From the NCBI GenBank assembly GCA_015272325.1, contig JACYLU010000013.1, forward strand, positions 1 through 55,588: 55,588 bases of DNA, in the 5' to 3' direction. This DNA is from Synechococcales cyanobacterium C42_A2020_086. Lineage in GTDB: Bacteria > Cyanobacteriota > Cyanobacteriia > Elainellales > Elainellaceae. The translations under genes were made by a program, and so were the position numbers. The notes under the pieces were generated by a model, which saw only the letters and a list, made by a program, of their open reading frames with translations, made no database searches and was not told where the DNA came from. Below, piece by piece: positions 46,003 through 53,839 of this stretch (within the stretch, counting starts at the first letter, position 1; each line of letters opens with the position of its first letter).

Positions 46003-46752
46003 ATGCACAAAATGGTGAACCCTTCGCCGTCTTGGAAGTGGACTCGGAATCAGAATTGGCCTCGGCAGCTCCTGGCTGGTCTGGCTGGATTGATACTGAT
46101 GTTACAGCTTTGGATGCTGGGTGTGGAGCCGGCAAGTGCCACCGGGGTCTACAGTATGCCAAGCCTAGCGCCCGGAGAGCCAACTTGGGTGGTGGATCAA
46201 GCTGGGGCATTGAGCCGAGCTACACGGGGCGAGCTAGGTGGCAACCTCGAGAAATTGGCAAAGCAAACTGGTACCGAAGTCCGGTTCGTGACGATTCACC
46301 GCCTCGACTACGGCGAAACCATTGATTCCTTCACCGACAAACTGTTTGAAACCTGGTATCCGACACCGGAAGCGCAGGCCAATCAAGTGCTGCTAGTGCT
46401 AGATAACGTCACCAACACCGCAGCAATTCGGGTAGGGTCTGGGGTCGAGTCGGTGCTGCCCAAAGAAACGGCTGAAAGCGTCGCTCAGGAAACGCTGCTA
46501 GTGCCGCTGCGGCAGGGCAATAAGTACAATCAGGCCTTTCTGGACGCTAGCGATCGTCTGGTGGCTGTGCTGTCGGGTGAACCGGATCCGGGTCCGCCGG
46601 TGGTCGAGTCTGATGTGCAGATCGAGGGTACCTTCGCCCGCGCTGAAGACACGAATGACCGCAGCGCTACCATTCTGGTTGTCGTGCTGCTCGTGTTAGC
46701 TACCGTGATTCCAATGGCAACCTACTATCTCTATCAAGCGTTTCAGTCTTAA
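46003..46752 (+). CDS. psb32: TPM-domain protein, Psb32 type
   Basis: 249 residues from ATG 46003; ATG 46012 is also in frame. A signal peptide (LLAGLAGLILMLQLWMLGVE ending near ASA) is followed by the TPM domain (WVVDQAGALSRATRGELGGN, EVRFVTIHRLDYGETIDSF, QVLLVLDNVTNTAAIRVGSG) and a C-terminal membrane helix (ATILVVVLLVLATVIPMATY). Psb32/TLP18.3 proteins sit in the thylakoid lumen and assist photosystem II repair. The order signal-TPM-helix is exactly that of cyanobacterial Psb32. Confidence 0.92.
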   Translation: MHKMVNPSPSWKWTRNQNWPRQLLAGLAGLILMLQLWMLGVEPASATGVYSMPSLAPGEPTWVVDQAGALSRATRGELGGNLEKLAKQTGTEVRFVTIHRLDYGETIDSFTDKLFETWYPTPEAQANQVLLVLDNVTNTAAIRVGSGVESVLPKETAESVAQETLLVPLRQGNKYNQAFLDASDRLVAVLSGEPDPGPPVVESDVQIEGTFARAEDTNDRSATILVVVLLVLATVIPMATYYLYQAFQS

Positions 46753-47240
46753 ACCTGGTTTACGGATGGGCAGCGACTGAGGCTGCGAATCTAGCAGGAG
46801 TAAACCGTTCAGCAGCCCACAGTTGTTCGGTTCACCGTCTTGCGGCTGATCGAGTTGCGCCCTGTCCTGATCGGTCTATTGGGACTATTGGGTCCATCGG
46901 AATGGTCTATTGGCATCCTGACTGCCCTGGAGATAATCGGTACAATCTCAGGGCAGGTTAACTCAAGTTAAGTAAAGTTAAGTTTTGGGTGAATGAGGCT
47001 GGCTATACTCAAGAAACCTGATCGCAATGTTCAATAATTCCTATGGTTCTCAGGCTTCCCTAGAGTCTAGCCTATGTCTGACTGCGCGTATAATGGTAGG
47101 CTAAATAGCAGTTTGACTGAGATTTAGCAGTAATCGCACATTCAACTTAAAAAAACTTTATTAGACTACATTAGACCGTTGCTGAGTAAGACCTCAGCGA
47201 ATCAGCAAGCTGAACTTGAACCAAGGGGCTTAAAGAAGGC
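46753..47240. other. Intergenic region with triple CTTAACYT repeat
   Basis: About 490 bp between psb32 and the RPI-repeat gene. It contains the phased repeat at 46955-46982 and short imperfect duplications (CTATTGGGAC / CTATTGGGTC near 46880). No gene is seen. Confidence 0.6.
46955..46982. repeat. Three direct repeats of CTTAACYT with 10-bp period
   Basis: Read on the plus strand: AGGTTAAC, AAGTTAAG, AAGTTAAG, separated by 2 bp; on the minus strand CTTAACTT-TA-CTTAACTT-GA-GTTAACCT. Direct repeats of 8 bp resemble sites of OmpR/PhoB-type regulators; cyanobacterial Pho boxes use CTTAACCT with 3-bp spacers, HLR1 sites 2-bp spacers but another core. They lie about 260 bp upstream of the RPI-repeat gene. 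Confidence 0.6.
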
Positions 47241-47876
47241 ATGGGCACCACTGGCGCAGTTAGGGGAAGTCGAGGAAATAGCCGTCGCAGTAAAGCTGCT
47301 AAGGCAACAGCCGAAGAGACGACGGTAGAAACCGCGGAAACGACGGTAGAAAAAACGACAGAAACGGTAAACCACGCAGTTGCACTGGAGGAAACAATGG
47401 CTGAACAAGAGAAAGCTGCGACAAATGGCGATACAAGTCAAGCTGCAAAAGCGAGCAAGGCGGGAACCCTAGAACTGGCGCAGAAACCTGAGCCAGATAG
47501 TAATGGTCAAAGCGAATCTGGGCTAGTTGTTCGTGCAGACGGCACTCCCGCTAGCGGCGAGATTCAGGTGGCCGAAAGCTTCTTCTCGGCCGGATTGCGT
47601 CCCATTGCTGCTACTCACTTCGAAGTGGCTGGTACGCTGCTGAATAACCGTCCGATCATGGCGAGCCACCTGCAAGTGATGGATTATGCCCTGCCGGGAA
47701 ATCGCCCCATCTTTGCCAGCGACCTAGTCATTCGCGATGATTTGACCCTGCCTGGCGGTCGCCCGATCATGGCGAGTGACCCGCACCTGCTGGAGGCAAG
47801 CTTGCTGCCTGGCGGTCGCCCCATCGCTTCTAACGAAATCGACGATAGCGAAACTCTGATGGGATTTATTGACTAG
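47241..47876 (+). CDS. RPI-repeat protein with Thr/Glu/Lys-rich N-terminus
   Basis: 211 residues from ATG 47241. The first 100 residues are low-complexity (KAAKATAEETTVETAETTVE) and probably disordered. The C-terminal 110 hold about five copies of a unit of 20-24 residues centred on [GN]-x-RPI-x-AS: GLRPIAATHFEV, NNRPIMASHLQV, PGNRPIFASDLVI, PGGRPIMASDPHL and PGGRPIASNE. It resembles uncharacterised cyanobacterial proteins with the same repeat. There is no signal peptide or membrane segment. A strong terminator follows 130 bp downstream. Function unknown. Confidence 0.8.
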   Translation: MGTTGAVRGSRGNSRRSKAAKATAEETTVETAETTVEKTTETVNHAVALEETMAEQEKAATNGDTSQAAKASKAGTLELAQKPEPDSNGQSESGLVVRADGTPASGEIQVAESFFSAGLRPIAATHFEVAGTLLNNRPIMASHLQVMDYALPGNRPIFASDLVIRDDLTLPGGRPIMASDPHLLEASLLPGGRPIASNEIDDSETLMGFID

Positions 47877-47902
47877 GGGGCTTCTGACTAAAGTCTGACT
47901 AA

Positions 47903-47932
47903 AAGGTCCCCCGAGACAAGGTCCCCCGAGAC
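47903..47932. repeat. Perfect 2 x 15-bp tandem duplication
   Basis: AAGGTCCCCCGAGAC occurs twice head to tail; TCTGACTAAA also occurs twice, 11 bp apart, just before it (47883-47903). Confidence 0.95.
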
Positions 47933-48006
47933 ATTGCCACTGCCGGGTTATTGTCGGGCTATTGGGTCAGCCTTCATCAGGTCGTTTATCGAACTGCATC
48001 TTCATC

Positions 48007-48041
48007 GCTCAGTAGTATCTAGAGGCTACTGAGCTTTTTTT
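48007..48041 (+). terminator. Rho-independent terminator of the RPI-repeat gene
   Basis: GCTCAGTAG (48007-48015) pairs perfectly with CTACTGAGC (48026-48034), 10-nt loop, followed by TTTTTTT. Confidence 0.9.
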
Positions 48042-48071
48042 GTTCTGTCAAAGTCTTGTTCTGTCAAAGTC
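48040..48071. repeat. Perfect 2 x 16-bp tandem duplication
   Basis: TTGTTCTGTCAAAGTC occurs twice head to tail immediately after the terminator's T tract. Confidence 0.95.
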
Positions 48072-48188
48072 GTTTTCTCTGAATTTGAGCCAGGGAGCAC
48101 GTCAGCCACAACCGCCCTTGCCGTGAATTTGCTACGGTAGGCTTGGAGCTACGTTTCCTGCATCACCATTACTTTCGACCCTACCCCT

Positions 48189-49841
48189 ATGATTGCTCTC
48201 GTGAGTTCGGCTGCCCGCCAACGAGAAATTGTTGAAGTCCTGATCCGCCACGGCTGGGACTATATGCGCCAAGTGTTGACTCTGGGGAGGGGCGATGAAC
48301 CTGAGATCCCGGCACCGGAGATTCTCTGCAACATTCTCACTGACCTAGGTCCGGTTTATGTCAAGTTGGGACAGCTGCTCAGCACTCGCCCCGACCTACT
48401 GCCGCCTTCCTACATCGAAGCCCTCAGCCATCTGCAAGCCAATGTACCGCCTGTTGATTGGGAGGCGATTGATGTCCTGCTGCGGCGCGAACTCGGGCAG
48501 CCTCCAGAAGCTGTGTTTGCCACCATCAGCCAGCAGGCGATTGCCGCCGGATCGATTGCCCAGACCCACAAGGCACTCCTGAAAAACGGTCAGCCGGTGG
48601 CAGTCAAAATTCAGCGCCCTGGCATTGAAGCAGTCGTAGCTCAAGACATTGCCCTGTTTCGGCAAATTGCCAGCCTGCTCTCGGCAACTGATTTTGGCAG
48701 ACGCTACAACATCCTGGCGCTGGCTGAGGAATTTAGTCTGTCCCTGCGCAACGAACTCGACTTCACCCAGGAAGCCAACTACACCGAGCAATTGCGGCAG
48801 AACCTCTCTCGGGGGCGCTGGTACGATCCGTCTCGGGTGGTTGTGCCTAAGGTGTACCGAGAACTCTCGAGCAAAAAAATTCTGGTTCTGGAATGGCTAG
48901 ACGGCGTGCCAATCCTACAAGCACAGTTGGGCAAGACCGGCCAAAACCCCGAAGTCGAACGCCATGCCCTGACGTCGCTGGCTTTTCGAGTGTTTTTGCA
49001 GCAGTATCTTGTCGATGGATTCTTCCATGCTGACCCCCATCCGGGCAACCTGTACTATCTAGACGATGGGCGGCTAGGGCTGCTCGACTGCGGCATGATG
49101 GGGGTGCTGAACCCGCGGATGCAGTCGATTATGGTGGAACTTGTGCTGGCGATTGTGGATCTCGACCCCGACCGCTGCGCCCAACTCACTCTGCAATTGG
49201 CAGAGCCTATGGAGATCAACCAGCCGATCAATATCGCCCGCCTGCAGAACGATTACGATCGCCTGCTGCGCCGCTACTACAACATCAGCCTGTCGAACCT
49301 GAACCTGAGTGAAGCCATCAGCCAAATTCTGGAAGCTGCGCGACTCAACAATCTGCGCTGGCCGAGCAACGTGGGGCTGCTCACCAAATCGTTAGCCAAT
49401 CTAGAGGGAGCGGGCCGAGAGTTTGATCCGTCAATTAACATCATGCAGGAAGTGCGGCCGCTGATGATCGATCTGTTTCGGCGGCAGCTCATGGGCACCG
49501 ATTTCACTCAATCTGCTCTCAGAACAGCCCTAGAATTCAAGCAGCTATCGCTAGAATCCCCCCGACAGCTCGGATTTCTGCTGAATCGGCTCAGTTCCGA
49601 GACGCTGAAATTCAACTTGGTCATTCAGGATCTCAATGCCCTGCGCAAAACTGTCGATGATGCTGCCAATCGACGCTCCTTCAGTACGGTGGTTGGCTCG
49701 CTGATTATTGGGGCTGCGATCATTTCCGCCGGAGGGCAAACTAGTCAACTACAGCTGATCAGCAACATTCTGTTTGCGGCTGCCAGCTTGCTCGGACTGT
49801 GGCTGATCGTGACGATCTTGCGCTCTCGGCAATCGGATTAA
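48189..49841 (+). CDS. AarF/ABC1/UbiB family atypical kinase
   Basis: 550 residues. The ABC1 signature is present: VKLGQLLSTRPDLLPPSYIE (KxGQ motif), AAGSIAQTHKALLKNG (Ala-rich loop), VAVKIQRPGI (Lys), EADYTEQ-like NELDFTQEANYTEQL (ExD), VDGFFHADPHPGNLYYLDDG and LGLLDCGMMG (DFG equivalent). Two C-terminal hydrophobic helices (SLIIGAAIISAGGQ, LLGLWLIVTIL) anchor it. Members support quinone synthesis or membrane lipid homeostasis; cyanobacteria carry several paralogues, so the precise role is open. Monocistronic. Confidence 0.92.
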   Translation: MIALVSSAARQREIVEVLIRHGWDYMRQVLTLGRGDEPEIPAPEILCNILTDLGPVYVKLGQLLSTRPDLLPPSYIEALSHLQANVPPVDWEAIDVLLRRELGQPPEAVFATISQQAIAAGSIAQTHKALLKNGQPVAVKIQRPGIEAVVAQDIALFRQIASLLSATDFGRRYNILALAEEFSLSLRNELDFTQEANYTEQLRQNLSRGRWYDPSRVVVPKVYRELSSKKILVLEWLDGVPILQAQLGKTGQNPEVERHALTSLAFRVFLQQYLVDGFFHADPHPGNLYYLDDGRLGLLDCGMMGVLNPRMQSIMVELVLAIVDLDPDRCAQLTLQLAEPMEINQPINIARLQNDYDRLLRRYYNISLSNLNLSEAISQILEAARLNNLRWPSNVGLLTKSLANLEGAGREFDPSINIMQEVRPLMIDLFRRQLMGTDFTQSALRTALEFKQLSLESPRQLGFLLNRLSSETLKFNLVIQDLNALRKTVDDAANRRSFSTVVGSLIIGAAIISAGGQTSQLQLISNILFAAASLLGLWLIVTILRSRQSD

Positions 49842-49944
49842 GCGGATGAGCGACGTTGCTCACTCAATCCAACCAAGTCAAAAGTGACCTTACCCCAAAA
49901 GAATGGACATTCTCGAAGCGTCGAAGATCCAGGAGAATGAATCC

Positions 49945-49980
49945 ATGAGTGGTAAACCCCGTCGCCAATTTACCCCAGAA
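49945..49980 (+). pseudogene. Scrap of an IS3-like transposase OrfA start
   Basis: ATG 49945 after AGGAGA reads MSGKPRRQFTPE, the usual start of IS3-type OrfA, then loses similarity. The preceding TGACCTTACCCCAAAAG (from 49886) could be that element's terminal end. About 35 bp further right the ISKra4 copy begins. Short, so tentative. Confidence 0.35.
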
Positions 49981-50040
49981 CGGTGCTGCTCAGCGGCTGC
50001 CAATAACCTTTGCATCGAGTGCATCCCAGTTTTGTAAGAC

Positions 50041-51118
50041 TCATCTTGAGAACTGTCCATTGAGGTAGGCACAACGCTGCTTCAGCACCTGTGGGACGTT
50101 ATCTTTGTTCCACTGCGCTCCCGATATCTTGATGCGTCGCCCAATTTGTTTAACGGTCGATTCAATGGCACCGGAACCAATAGAGATGCCTTCGGCTTGA
50201 TAATAGCCATAATTGACAATCCGTTGTTGATGCTTGTTCAGGTAGCCCACGAAAGTTGTGACCCGCTCGGATTGCCAATCCTTAAACAGGGCAATGGCAG
50301 CATCGACATCGCCCTGCCCCAAGCAGGCTTCTGCCGCAGCTAAGCGTTGCTAAGAGCCGCCCACCTTGCCCAAATTCTCAATCAGGTGATACCAATCCAA
50401 AATCTCCCGTCTTTGGGTCGGGGTGCCAATTTGGATGTAAAGATTCCAGATGCCGTCATGCCCATCGCCCAGGCAAGTTAACGGGTCAGACAAGGGCTGA
50501 GGGTTGACCCAATTGACTCACTGCTCGTTGTTCTGGAAGAAGGCAGCAACCCAGGACTCGTGCAGATTCACGGCTTTGTAATCTCGCCATTCGCTCGGCT
50601 GTCCTTGAGGAGTTCGCAACCGTACTTTACCTCCGTCTACACTCATCTCCTCAATCATTGCTTCCACTTGCGGCAACTCGAAGGTTTGACGCTGCACTAA
50701 CCGTTGTTGAGTGTTGCCAGATACTTTCACCCCAGTCAATACTTCAATCCAGTCAATACTTCAATATCTTCTGCCGCTCGCTCATACGACTCGTTAGCAC
50801 TGAGTCACAAACAACCCTGCTCCAGGTCAGGACTCCATCGAGTATAGGCGTTCATCTCCAGAATTTCAGCCTGTTTCTCACTCAAGTGCAGTCGTCCGAG
50901 GATACTGTTGAGGCGGCGCTTTCGTCCGCTCGTGGTACGGCTGCTGGTTGCAATAAAAACTCTCCAATCTCTGGGCTGACGTGTTCCAGCAGGTGTCCTC
51001 GCACTGCCGCCTCAATTCCTGCCAACGTTTTCACTTGCTCCGGGTCGGTTTCCTCATACAGCAGAGCGGCAAGGGCACGAGCGTGGGCTTGAATCTGGGC
51101 TTTTTTCTTGGCGTCCAT
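50041..51118 (-). pseudogene. Degenerate ISKra4 transposase
   Basis: The start MDAKKKAQIQAHARALAALL (ATG 51118) and the end CAYLNGQFSR with TGA at 50041 are preserved. In between there are stops: TGA after SPDLEQGCL, TGA in the EQLVNWV block (near 50518) and TAG in the GGSVQRL block (near 50350). A 17-bp duplication shifts the frame near 50750. The slippery heptamer is G TTT TTA here. It shows where the natural transposase stop lies relative to copy 1. Confidence 0.85.
50732..50765. repeat. Perfect 2 x 17-bp tandem duplication inside IS copy 2
   Basis: CCAGTCAATACTTCAAT occurs twice head to tail; copy 1 has the unit once (CCAGTCAACACTTGAAT), so the duplication is recent and de novo. Confidence 0.97.
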
Positions 51119-51271
51119 CAGAGGTATCGGGTAAAGGGACGATGCTCAAAGTTGAGCGATATCCGTAAAGACTAGAACTAAGCACTTATACTCATCGCAA
51201 AAGTGGGATGCATTCTAGTCATGCGCGCAGAGTTGCTGCAATATGGATTTGACAATTTGAGGAAACGTGGC

Positions 51272-51292
51272 TAGCATTAAATGCTATTTTTT
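51272..51292 (+). terminator. Terminator-like hairpin (orphan)
   Basis: TAGCATT-A-AATGCTA is a perfect inverted repeat that can fold as a 5-bp stem with 5-nt loop, followed by TTTTTT. No plus-strand gene lies directly upstream. Confidence 0.5.
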
Positions 51293-51300
51293 CTTGACTT

Positions 51301-51334
51301 GGGGACAGAATACTGCATTTTGTCCCCGTTTTTT
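51301..51334 (+). terminator. Strong terminator-like hairpin (orphan)
   Basis: GGGGACAGAAT pairs with ATTTTGTCCCC (one G-T wobble) around a 5-nt loop, then G and TTTTTT. It directly follows the hairpin at 51272, and no plus-strand gene upstream explains it; it may be a relic of a lost gene or a leader attenuator of the downstream gene. Confidence 0.7.
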
Positions 51335-51472
51335 CGTTGCTTAACCTAACTTTCAACGCTTCTGCCGAATTCCTGCTAAATTCAAAGCTAGATTTCAAGA
51401 AAAAATAGCTACCTTTAGAATTCCAGGAATGGAGTATAAATATGTGCGGTTAGATGGGAAGGGAAGCGTAGT

Positions 51473-52614
51473 ATGAGCCGAAACTTGTCACTATTTGATG
51501 ATACTCGTCTAACTTTAGAAAAGAGCATTGAACTCACTATCGAGTCTTTGTCACTTTATGGGAAGCAGTATAAGCATTGGAGCATAAGCTATTCGGGAGG
51601 CAAGGACAGCAGTTGTGTTGTTACATTAGTGACTCATCTGATTGAGACAGGTCAAATCCCCAGACCAGAAAGCTTAACAATCCTCTATGCAGATACCCGA
51701 CAAGAACTGCCCCCGCTTCACCTAGCAGCAATGGGCATTCTGAAGGAACTGGAGCAGCGAGAGTTTGAGACTCGCGTGGTCTTGCCGGATCTGGACTACC
51801 GCTACTTTGTCTATATGCTAGGTCGGGGGGTACCGCCGCCATCGAATACGTTCCGCTGGTGTACGCCCAAGCTAAAAGTGATGAGCATGGAACGGGAGCT
51901 AGAGGCGCTGCGACAGGAACGGGGCGAAAAGTTCCTGATGATGACGGGAGTGCGGATTGGCGAGAGCGCCGCCCGTGACCAACGCATCGCCCTTAGCTGC
52001 ACCAAAGATGGTGGCGAGTGCGGACAGGGCTGGTTTCAGCAGAGTACGTCAGAGGCGATCGCCGATATGCTGGCTCCCATTGTTCACTGGCGCGTCTGCC
52101 ACGTTTGGGACTGGCTAGTGAAGGCAGATGTTGAGCTAGGCTTTCCCACGTTTGAAATTGCCAAGGTGTACGGGCAAGATGTGAGCGATGGCGAGGAACC
52201 CATGAACGCTCGCACGGGCTGTATTGGCTGTCCACTGGTGCAAAAGGATGCCGCCCTCGACCGCGTGGTGTCCCAGCCGGAATGGGTCTATCTCGCAGTA
52301 AACACGGCGAGATCAACAAGGACGGGTCGCTGGCAGCCAAGCAAAATCGGCTGGGGCCACTGACGCTAGAGGCGCGGCGCTGGATGCTAACGCAGGTGCT
52401 TGGCATTCAGGCCGAGGTGAACCAGGTCGCAGAACGACTGGGGCGATCGCCCATTAGCCTCATCAACGATGAAGAACTGGCACGGATTGAAGAACTGATC
52501 GCGGCGGGCACATACCCTGACAAGTGGGACGGCACAGAACCCCACGGCGATGAGTGGCTACCGGAAATCTTGCCCGACGGCAGTATTCAGCCCCTCCTGT
52601 TTGATCGGCTTTAG
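51473..52614 (+). pseudogene. DndC-like PP-loop sulfurtransferase (PAPS-reductase family), frameshifted
   Basis: The first frame (51473-52363) has the PP-loop SISYSGGKDSSCVVTLVTHL, ILYADTRQELPPLH, FRWCTPKLKVMSME and Fe-S type Cys in SCTKDGGECGQGW and ARTGCIGCPLVQKD. After QPEWVYL the frame breaks, and the family C-terminus (SKHGEINKDGSLAAKQNRLG, then GPLTLEARRWML to LLFDRL) continues in the +1 frame (from about 52293 to 52614). Homologues have some 20-30 further residues at the join, so a small deletion with frameshift is likely. DndC donates sulfur for DNA phosphorothioation; other PAPS-reductase-like defence proteins are the alternative. dndE and a dndD stub lie nearby on the other strand. 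Confidence 0.7.
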
Positions 52615-52688
52615 AATATGGGCTAGTGAAAGCTGCTATTGCAGCATGTCCTGGATGATATTGCTCAGATGACCTACAGGAGAAGACA

Positions 52689-53000
52689 ATGCAAGAACAT
52701 AAGCTTAAGGCATATAAAGCATATAAGGTTAAGGGCAGAATTGATGCAACGGGGCATCTGATCATTGCTGAGTCAATTGAATTAGAACCGGGAGATGTGG
52801 AAGTTATTCTCTTGCAAGCTCCTGTCAACTTACCTGTCAACTTAAAAGAGCAGTCTGAGTCAGATTTACAAGGCAATGTCAAGAAAGGATCTTTGATCCA
52901 GGCGTTTCAGGGCTTGTTTGAAAATGCGCCACCTGTTCCTACAGACTTTGATCCAGATCAGGCGAAATGGGAATATCTCAAGGAAAAGCATAATTTGTGA
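52689..53000 (+). CDS. Putative antitoxin of a PIN toxin pair
   Basis: 103 residues. The N-terminal half (YKVKGRIDATGHLIIAESIE, LEPGDVEVILLQ) looks like the swapped-hairpin start of cyanobacterial antitoxins; the C-terminal part (GLFENAPPVPTDFDPDQAKW) is the extended toxin-wrapping tail. It overlaps the PIN gene by GTGA, the usual arrangement. An in-frame 12-bp duplication gives PVNLPVNL (52821-52844), and KAYKAYK shows another 9-bp doubling. Assignment is mainly from context. Confidence 0.75.
   Translation: MQEHKLKAYKAYKVKGRIDATGHLIIAESIELEPGDVEVILLQAPVNLPVNLKEQSESDLQGNVKKGSLIQAFQGLFENAPPVPTDFDPDQAKWEYLKEKHNL
52821..52844. repeat. In-frame perfect 2 x 12-bp tandem duplication
   Basis: CCTGTCAACTTA occurs twice head to tail inside the antitoxin gene, doubling P-V-N-L without breaking the frame. 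Confidence 0.95.
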
Positions 53001-53344
53001 GAGTTTTAATTGATACGAACGTTATTTTGGATGTTGCCCTTGATCGCCAACCTTACTTGTCAACCAGTGAGCAAGTTCTTTTGTTTGTTGAGCAAGGTCT
53101 GATAGAAGGCTATCTCTCTGCCTCAACTTTTACAGACTTGTATTACCTGATTCGTAAGGCAAGAAATCGAGAATGGGCGCTGGATTTTCTCACGCGGCTG
53201 CTAACATTTTGCTGGATTGCAACTGTTGACCAATCAGTGATTTCTCAAGCGCTCGCTTCGCCTATGAGCGATCTTGAAGATGCAGTGCAGTATGAAGCGG
53301 CGATCGCCCATCAACTGAGTGCGATCGTAACGCGCAACCCCTAG
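52997..53344 (+). CDS. PIN-domain toxin (VapC-like), C-terminus decayed
   Basis: 115 residues from GTG 52997, coupled to the antitoxin. The PIN fold is evident: RVLIDTNVILDVALDRQPYL (first Asp), LSASTFTDLYYLIRKARN and SPMSDLEDAVQYEAAIAHQL (acidic cluster), ending AIVTRNP. PIN toxins are Mg-dependent RNases. The expected next codon is Lys (RNPKDF); here it is TAG. Reading on gives DFPTDRMQV, then an 11-bp duplication (53360-53381), then in the shifted frame VFTPEALLQRLSQSSDQSP with TGA at 53437-53439. So the original gene ran about 95 bp further and overlapped dndE. The core acidic residues remain, so activity is possible. Confidence 0.8.
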   Translation: MRVLIDTNVILDVALDRQPYLSTSEQVLLFVEQGLIEGYLSASTFTDLYYLIRKARNREWALDFLTRLLTFCWIATVDQSVISQALASPMSDLEDAVQYEAAIAHQLSAIVTRNP

Positions 53345-53359
53345 GACTTTCCTACCGAT

Positions 53360-53381
53360 AGAATGCAGGTAGAATGCAGGT
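53360..53381. repeat. Perfect 2 x 11-bp tandem duplication in the decayed toxin tail
   Basis: AGAATGCAGGT occurs twice head to tail and shifts the reading frame of the former PIN toxin C-terminus. Confidence 0.95.
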
Positions 53382-53383
53382 CT

Positions 53384-53782
53384 TTACGCCTGAGGCACTG
53401 CTGCAACGGCTTTCTCAATCAAGTGATCAATCGCCTTGAGGGTGGGGTCACCAGCGAGGTAGCCAATGCCTCGGTGCAGGTGTAGGCGCAACTGGGTAGC
53501 GAGGGTTTCCTGATCGGTGGGCAGGACATCGGTGTGGCAGCGTTGCTTGAGCGCGAGCAGCAACAGGTCAGCCATGTCGCCGCCGAAGGTCTGCCATGAC
53601 ATTTCTACATTGCTATCGGCAGGGATGGGCACGGGGGAGGGGGGCGACGGTTCGGCCAGCGATCGGCACAGCGCCCACCGACAGAGCGTGTTCCACTGGT
53701 CGATCTTGGTGATGCGCTTCAGCTTGATGAGTTGGTCTTTGGCGGTTTGGGAGAGTTTGATGCGATCGACGGGTGGTTCCAT
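53384..53782 (-). CDS. dndE: DNA sulfur modification protein DndE
   Basis: 132 residues. Matches DndE: DRIKLSQTAKDQLIKLKRIT, QWNTLCRWALCRSLAEPSPP, DSNVEMSWQTFGGDMADLLL and HRGIGYLAGDPTLKAIDHLI. DndE is a small DNA-binding subunit of the DndCDE phosphorothioation complex and binds nicked DNA. The frame is complete. Its partners are damaged (dndC) or truncated (dndD), and no dndB is present, so it is likely an orphan. It is convergent with the PIN toxin, whose ancestral end overlaps it. Confidence 0.85.
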   Translation of the reverse strand: MEPPVDRIKLSQTAKDQLIKLKRITKIDQWNTLCRWALCRSLAEPSPPSPVPIPADSNVEMSWQTFGGDMADLLLLALKQRCHTDVLPTDQETLATQLRLHLHRGIGYLAGDPTLKAIDHLIEKAVAAVPQA

Positions 53783-53839
53783 TGGGGTGAAGCAGCGGGG
53801 CGGTAGAGCGGTGCAAGGCAGATGCCTGCCTTTGGGTTG

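Larger units (their letters stand above)
47877..48188. other. Intergenic region with terminator and two tandem duplications
   Basis: Holds duplications at 47903-47932 and 48040-48071 and the terminator at 48007-48041, followed by the presumed aarF promoter. No further gene. Confidence 0.7.
50017..51215 (-). mobile_element. ISKra4-family insertion sequence, copy 2 (degenerate)
   Basis: Same inverted repeats as copy 1: GAGTGCATCCCAGTTTTG (50017-50034) and the complement of GAATGCATCCCACTTTTGC (51197-51215). It is 1199 bp, 17 bp longer than copy 1, which equals its internal 17-bp tandem duplication (50732-50765). Frame-breaking changes mark it as dead; it could move only if a transposase acts in trans. 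Confidence 0.8.

Noticed and set aside
45776-46210. 144-codon minus-strand frame overlapping the psb32 start
   Set aside because: Its N-terminal half is antisense to the well-supported psb32 signal peptide region. Only the last 70 codons look protein-like, and they have no own start; kept as a possible scrap, not a gene.
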